In this document: piece by piece, positions 49,344 to 51,180 of the stretch
How positions within the stretch are numbered: position 1 is the first letter of the stretch
Layout: each line of letters opens with the position of its first letter
Source: Candidatus Burkholderia humilis
GTDB taxonomy: Bacteria > Pseudomonadota > Gammaproteobacteria > Burkholderiales > Burkholderiaceae
NCBI GenBank assembly: GCA_001184405.1
Contig: LFMX01000035.1
Span: 1-51,180 of the forward strand
Length of the DNA: 51,180 nt
Direction: 5' to 3'
Program-made: the position numbers and the translations under genes
The notes under the pieces: generated by a model
Seen by the model: the letters and a program-made list of their open reading frames with translations, nothing else
The model's database searches: none
What the model was told of the DNA's origin: nothing

Positions 49344-50364
49344 GCTCCGCTGGATTCACGTTTGACGAGTTCAGGCAACGCAGGCGCCACCGAACGCGCG
49401 ACACCGTCCTTCCCCTTCGCGGCCGCCAGATGCGCAAACAGCAATTCGACCGCTTGCGAGACCATATCATCCAGATGCAGATCGACGACGGTCAGTGGCG
49501 GGCGGCACGCTCTCGCTCGCTGGCCGTCATAACGCGTGACGACCTTAATGTCCTGCGGCACGGGCGCGCCGAGCTGGCCAATCGCGCGCACCGCGCCGAC
49601 CGCGAAGGTATCGACGAGCGCGCACAGACCGTCGATCTCCGGATGATCGCTCAGCAAGGACACGCACGCATCGTGGCCCGCGTCCTCGCCGCCGGATTCG
49701 TCCGCGACCGCGATCACCGGCGCGATGCCGTGCGCCGCGCAAAACCGCGCGTAGGCATCGCGCGCTTCCATGTACGAATTGCGCTGCTGCGCGCCGATTA
49801 ACAACGCGATGTTCCTGCTGCCTTGCTCACGCAAATGGTTCAGCAACAACTCCGATGGTCGCCGACGAATGAATGTCCACGAACAGCGCGGCATCGTTGC
49901 CCAGCTGACGCCCGAGGCACACGACGGGCAGACCGCGCTCCTGAATATGCGCGACGTTGGCATCGTCCGCAGTCGGTTCGATGACAATCGCGCCATCGAT
50001 ATCCAGTTGCTCGAGCGGCAAGCGTCCCGCCATGACCGGCGGCACGAGCACGAGCGCCAGTCCGCGCGTGAGCGCGGCGACGGCGGCGACTTCCATCAGG
50101 AAGCCGAGCCGCGACGCGCCGCCCGCGATCTCGAAGGGCATCGAGGAAATCAGCGCGATGGTGTGCGCTTCGCCGGTCCACAAACGCTGCGCGCGCACGC
50201 TCGGCCGATAACCCAGCGCGCGCCGTGTCCTTCACGCGTTCGCGCGTCTGCGGATCGACGTAGCCCTTGTCGTTGAGCGCGTGCGAAACGGTCGTGGTGG
50301 AAATGCCCACCGCGCGCGCGACATCCGCGATGGTCGGGCGCGATTTGTTCCTTAGTTCGGTCAA
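49340..50364 (-). CDS. LacI-family transcriptional regulator (frameshifted)
   Basis: About 341 codons. ATG 50364: MTELRNKSRPTIADVARAVG, then ISTTTVSHALNDKGYVDPQT, the HTH and hinge approach. Sensor domain: ALISSMPFEIAGGASRLGFL, GLPVVCLGRQ, QGSRNIALLIGAQQRNSYME, KVVTRYDGQRARACRPPLTV. Frameshifts near 50215 and 49860. Two identical palindromes in its upstream region (50457-50511) are likely its operators, controlling the divergent permease and itself. Confidence 0.87.
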
Positions 50365-50420
50365 GGTTTTCTCAGAAGAATCGGTCGTTATCAGGCGCGT
50401 CGTATACCGAAAAATCCAGC

Positions 50421-50511
50421 TTGACAGCGATAAATCGGCGCACCATTCTACGATGACAAATCGATTTGGGGCACTCGCCCCTTTTTATTCACCTTATCCC
50501 AAATCGATTTG
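50421..50511 (+). promoter_or_regulatory. Permease promoter with two identical 12-bp operators
   Basis: CAAATCGATTTG occurs exactly twice, at 50457-50468 and 50500-50511, each a perfect palindrome, centres 43 bases apart (about four helical turns). TTGACA at 50421-50426 and CATTCT at 50444-50449 form a -35/-10 pair with 17-base spacing, placing the first operator at the start of transcription. This suits repression by the LacI protein with possible looping. Confidence 0.7.
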
Positions 50512-50575
50512 AGACACTAAAACCGCCGCGCCACGAAAACGGCCGTCCGGCAGCGGCACATTGGAGACAACCGTC

Positions 50576-51180
50576 ATGCCTCACCATCCGTCGGTTCACG
50601 CGGTCGACAAGCGCTTGCCGCTCGGTCGGCTCATCCTGTTCGGTCTGCAACATGTGCTGGTCGTGGCGGCGTCGCGGATCACGGCCGTGTTTCTCGTCGC
50701 GAAAGCGCTCGGCTTGCCGTCCGCGCTGACCGTCGATCTGATCAGCGCGACGTTTCTCGTCTGCGGTCTGGACACGCTGCTGCAGTCGTTCGGCCCGATG
50801 AAATTCGGCGCGCGCCTGCCGTTCATCATGGTGCCGGGCGGCGCGCCCGTCGTGCTGTTCGTGCTGATCGCGCAGCAGACGAATCTACAAACCGCCGCCG
50901 GCGCGACCATTCTCACAGGTCTCTGCTATTTCCTGCTGCTGCCGGTTTTCTCGCGCTGCTTGCGGTTTTTTTCCGCGCATCGTGATCGGCACGATGCTGA
51001 TTCTCGTCGCCATCAACCTGATCCGCATTTACGGCGTGGTGATCGTCGGCAGGCCGGGAACGGCGGAGTTCGCGCATCCGCTCGGCATCGGATTGGCGCT
51101 GGCGACGGTCAGCTTCACCGTGCTTTTCGTCAAGCTCTTCAAGGGCATGCTCGGGCAGCTCGCCGTGCTGCTCGGCCTGC
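50576..51180 (+). CDS. NCS2-family nucleobase (uracil/xanthine-type) permease, cut by window end, frameshifted
   Basis: Membrane transporter; N-terminal 200 codons are inside the window. ATG 50576 follows GGAGACAACCGTC. Marks: LGRLILFGLQHVLVVAAS, ISATFLVCGLDTLLQSFGPM, ARLPFIMVPGGAPVVLFVLI. A run of seven T near 50967 causes a one-base insertion; the reading resumes RIVIGTMILLVAINLIRIYG. Family members usually have Pro after AAS (ITAV), where Arg is seen. The purine or pyrimidine substrate is not certain. Confidence 0.87.
   Translation, partial: MPHHPSVHAVDKRLPLGRLILFGLQHVLVVAASRITAVFLVAKALGLPSALTVDLISATFLVCGLDTLLQSFGPMKFGARLPFIMVPGGAPVVLFVLIAQQTNLQTAAGATILTGLCYFLLLPVFSRCLRFFSAHRDRHDADSRRHQPDPHLRRGDRRQAGNGGVRASARHRIGAGDGQLHRAFRQALQGHARAARRAARP

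Overview
ORGANISM. The window looks like a Burkholderia-type betaproteobacterium (Paraburkholderia/Caballeronia-like). It is GC-rich, and nearly every recognisable protein is of a kind typical of soil- or plant-associated Burkholderiaceae: ACC deaminase with a divergent Lrp-type regulator, many sugar ABC cassettes, DUF2291, UdgX plus a radical SAM partner, and CobS/CobT-like proteins. The species is inferred from general resemblance, not from a search.

STATE OF THE GENES. Most longer reading frames are interrupted. I count about 50 apparent frameshifts, 8 in-frame stop codons (6 TAG, 1 TAA, 1 TGA, all in minus-strand genes) and several real-looking deletion scars. Protein motifs on both sides of each break are well preserved. 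This is either recent, ongoing gene decay, as in a host-restricted plant symbiont, or a sequence with many base errors; the deletion junctions favour at least some real decay. Full-length but interrupted genes are typed CDS and called interrupted. Genes with clear deletions are typed pseudogene.

LAYOUT. 0.1-3.6 kb: an SDR, then a minus-strand DNA-repair pair (radical SAM protein and UdgX) behind a near-perfect LexA box. 3.7-4.9 kb: three small proteins, two apparently exported. 4.9-7.9 kb: an oxygenase/epimerase pair with a divergent LacI regulator and AT-rich palindromes. 8.0-8.3 kb: a scar holding the 3' tip of a group II intron and a piece of sdhA. 8.4-13.1 kb: LysR, CobT/CobS-like pair, Ldh-type dehydrogenase. 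13.2-15.8 kb: multicopper oxidase fused at its 3' end to a collapsed RbsC permease. 15.9-21.3 kb: extended SDR, LysE exporter, two-repeat hypothetical protein, DMT transporter, PAS histidine kinase. 21.7-23.4 kb: acdS and acdR. 23.7-27.4 kb: sugar ABC operon with a GntR regulator. 27.5-28.2 kb: FMN riboswitch and type II lumazine synthase. 28.3-37.8 kb: a polyol/pentose operon read leftward (split transketolase, SDR, binding protein fused to DUF2291, ABC ATPase, permease, FGGY kinase, SDR) with a divergent DeoR regulator.

37.8-40.2 kb: an AT-rich island with a retron. It holds a structured leader that may be the msr-msd RNA, a 58-residue small protein, a terminator-like hairpin, a retron reverse transcriptase with an unusual LLDD catalytic box, and an overlapping cold-shock-domain protein. 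This is the most interesting system in the window.

40.3-51.2 kb: argG, tRNA-Leu(GAG), a LysR pseudogene, a catabolic operon (CitE-like lyase, class III CoA transferase, amidohydrolase, AtoE, 2-hydroxycarboxylate transporter), a methyltransferase and LacI regulator, and a nucleobase permease cut by the window end behind two identical 12-bp operators.
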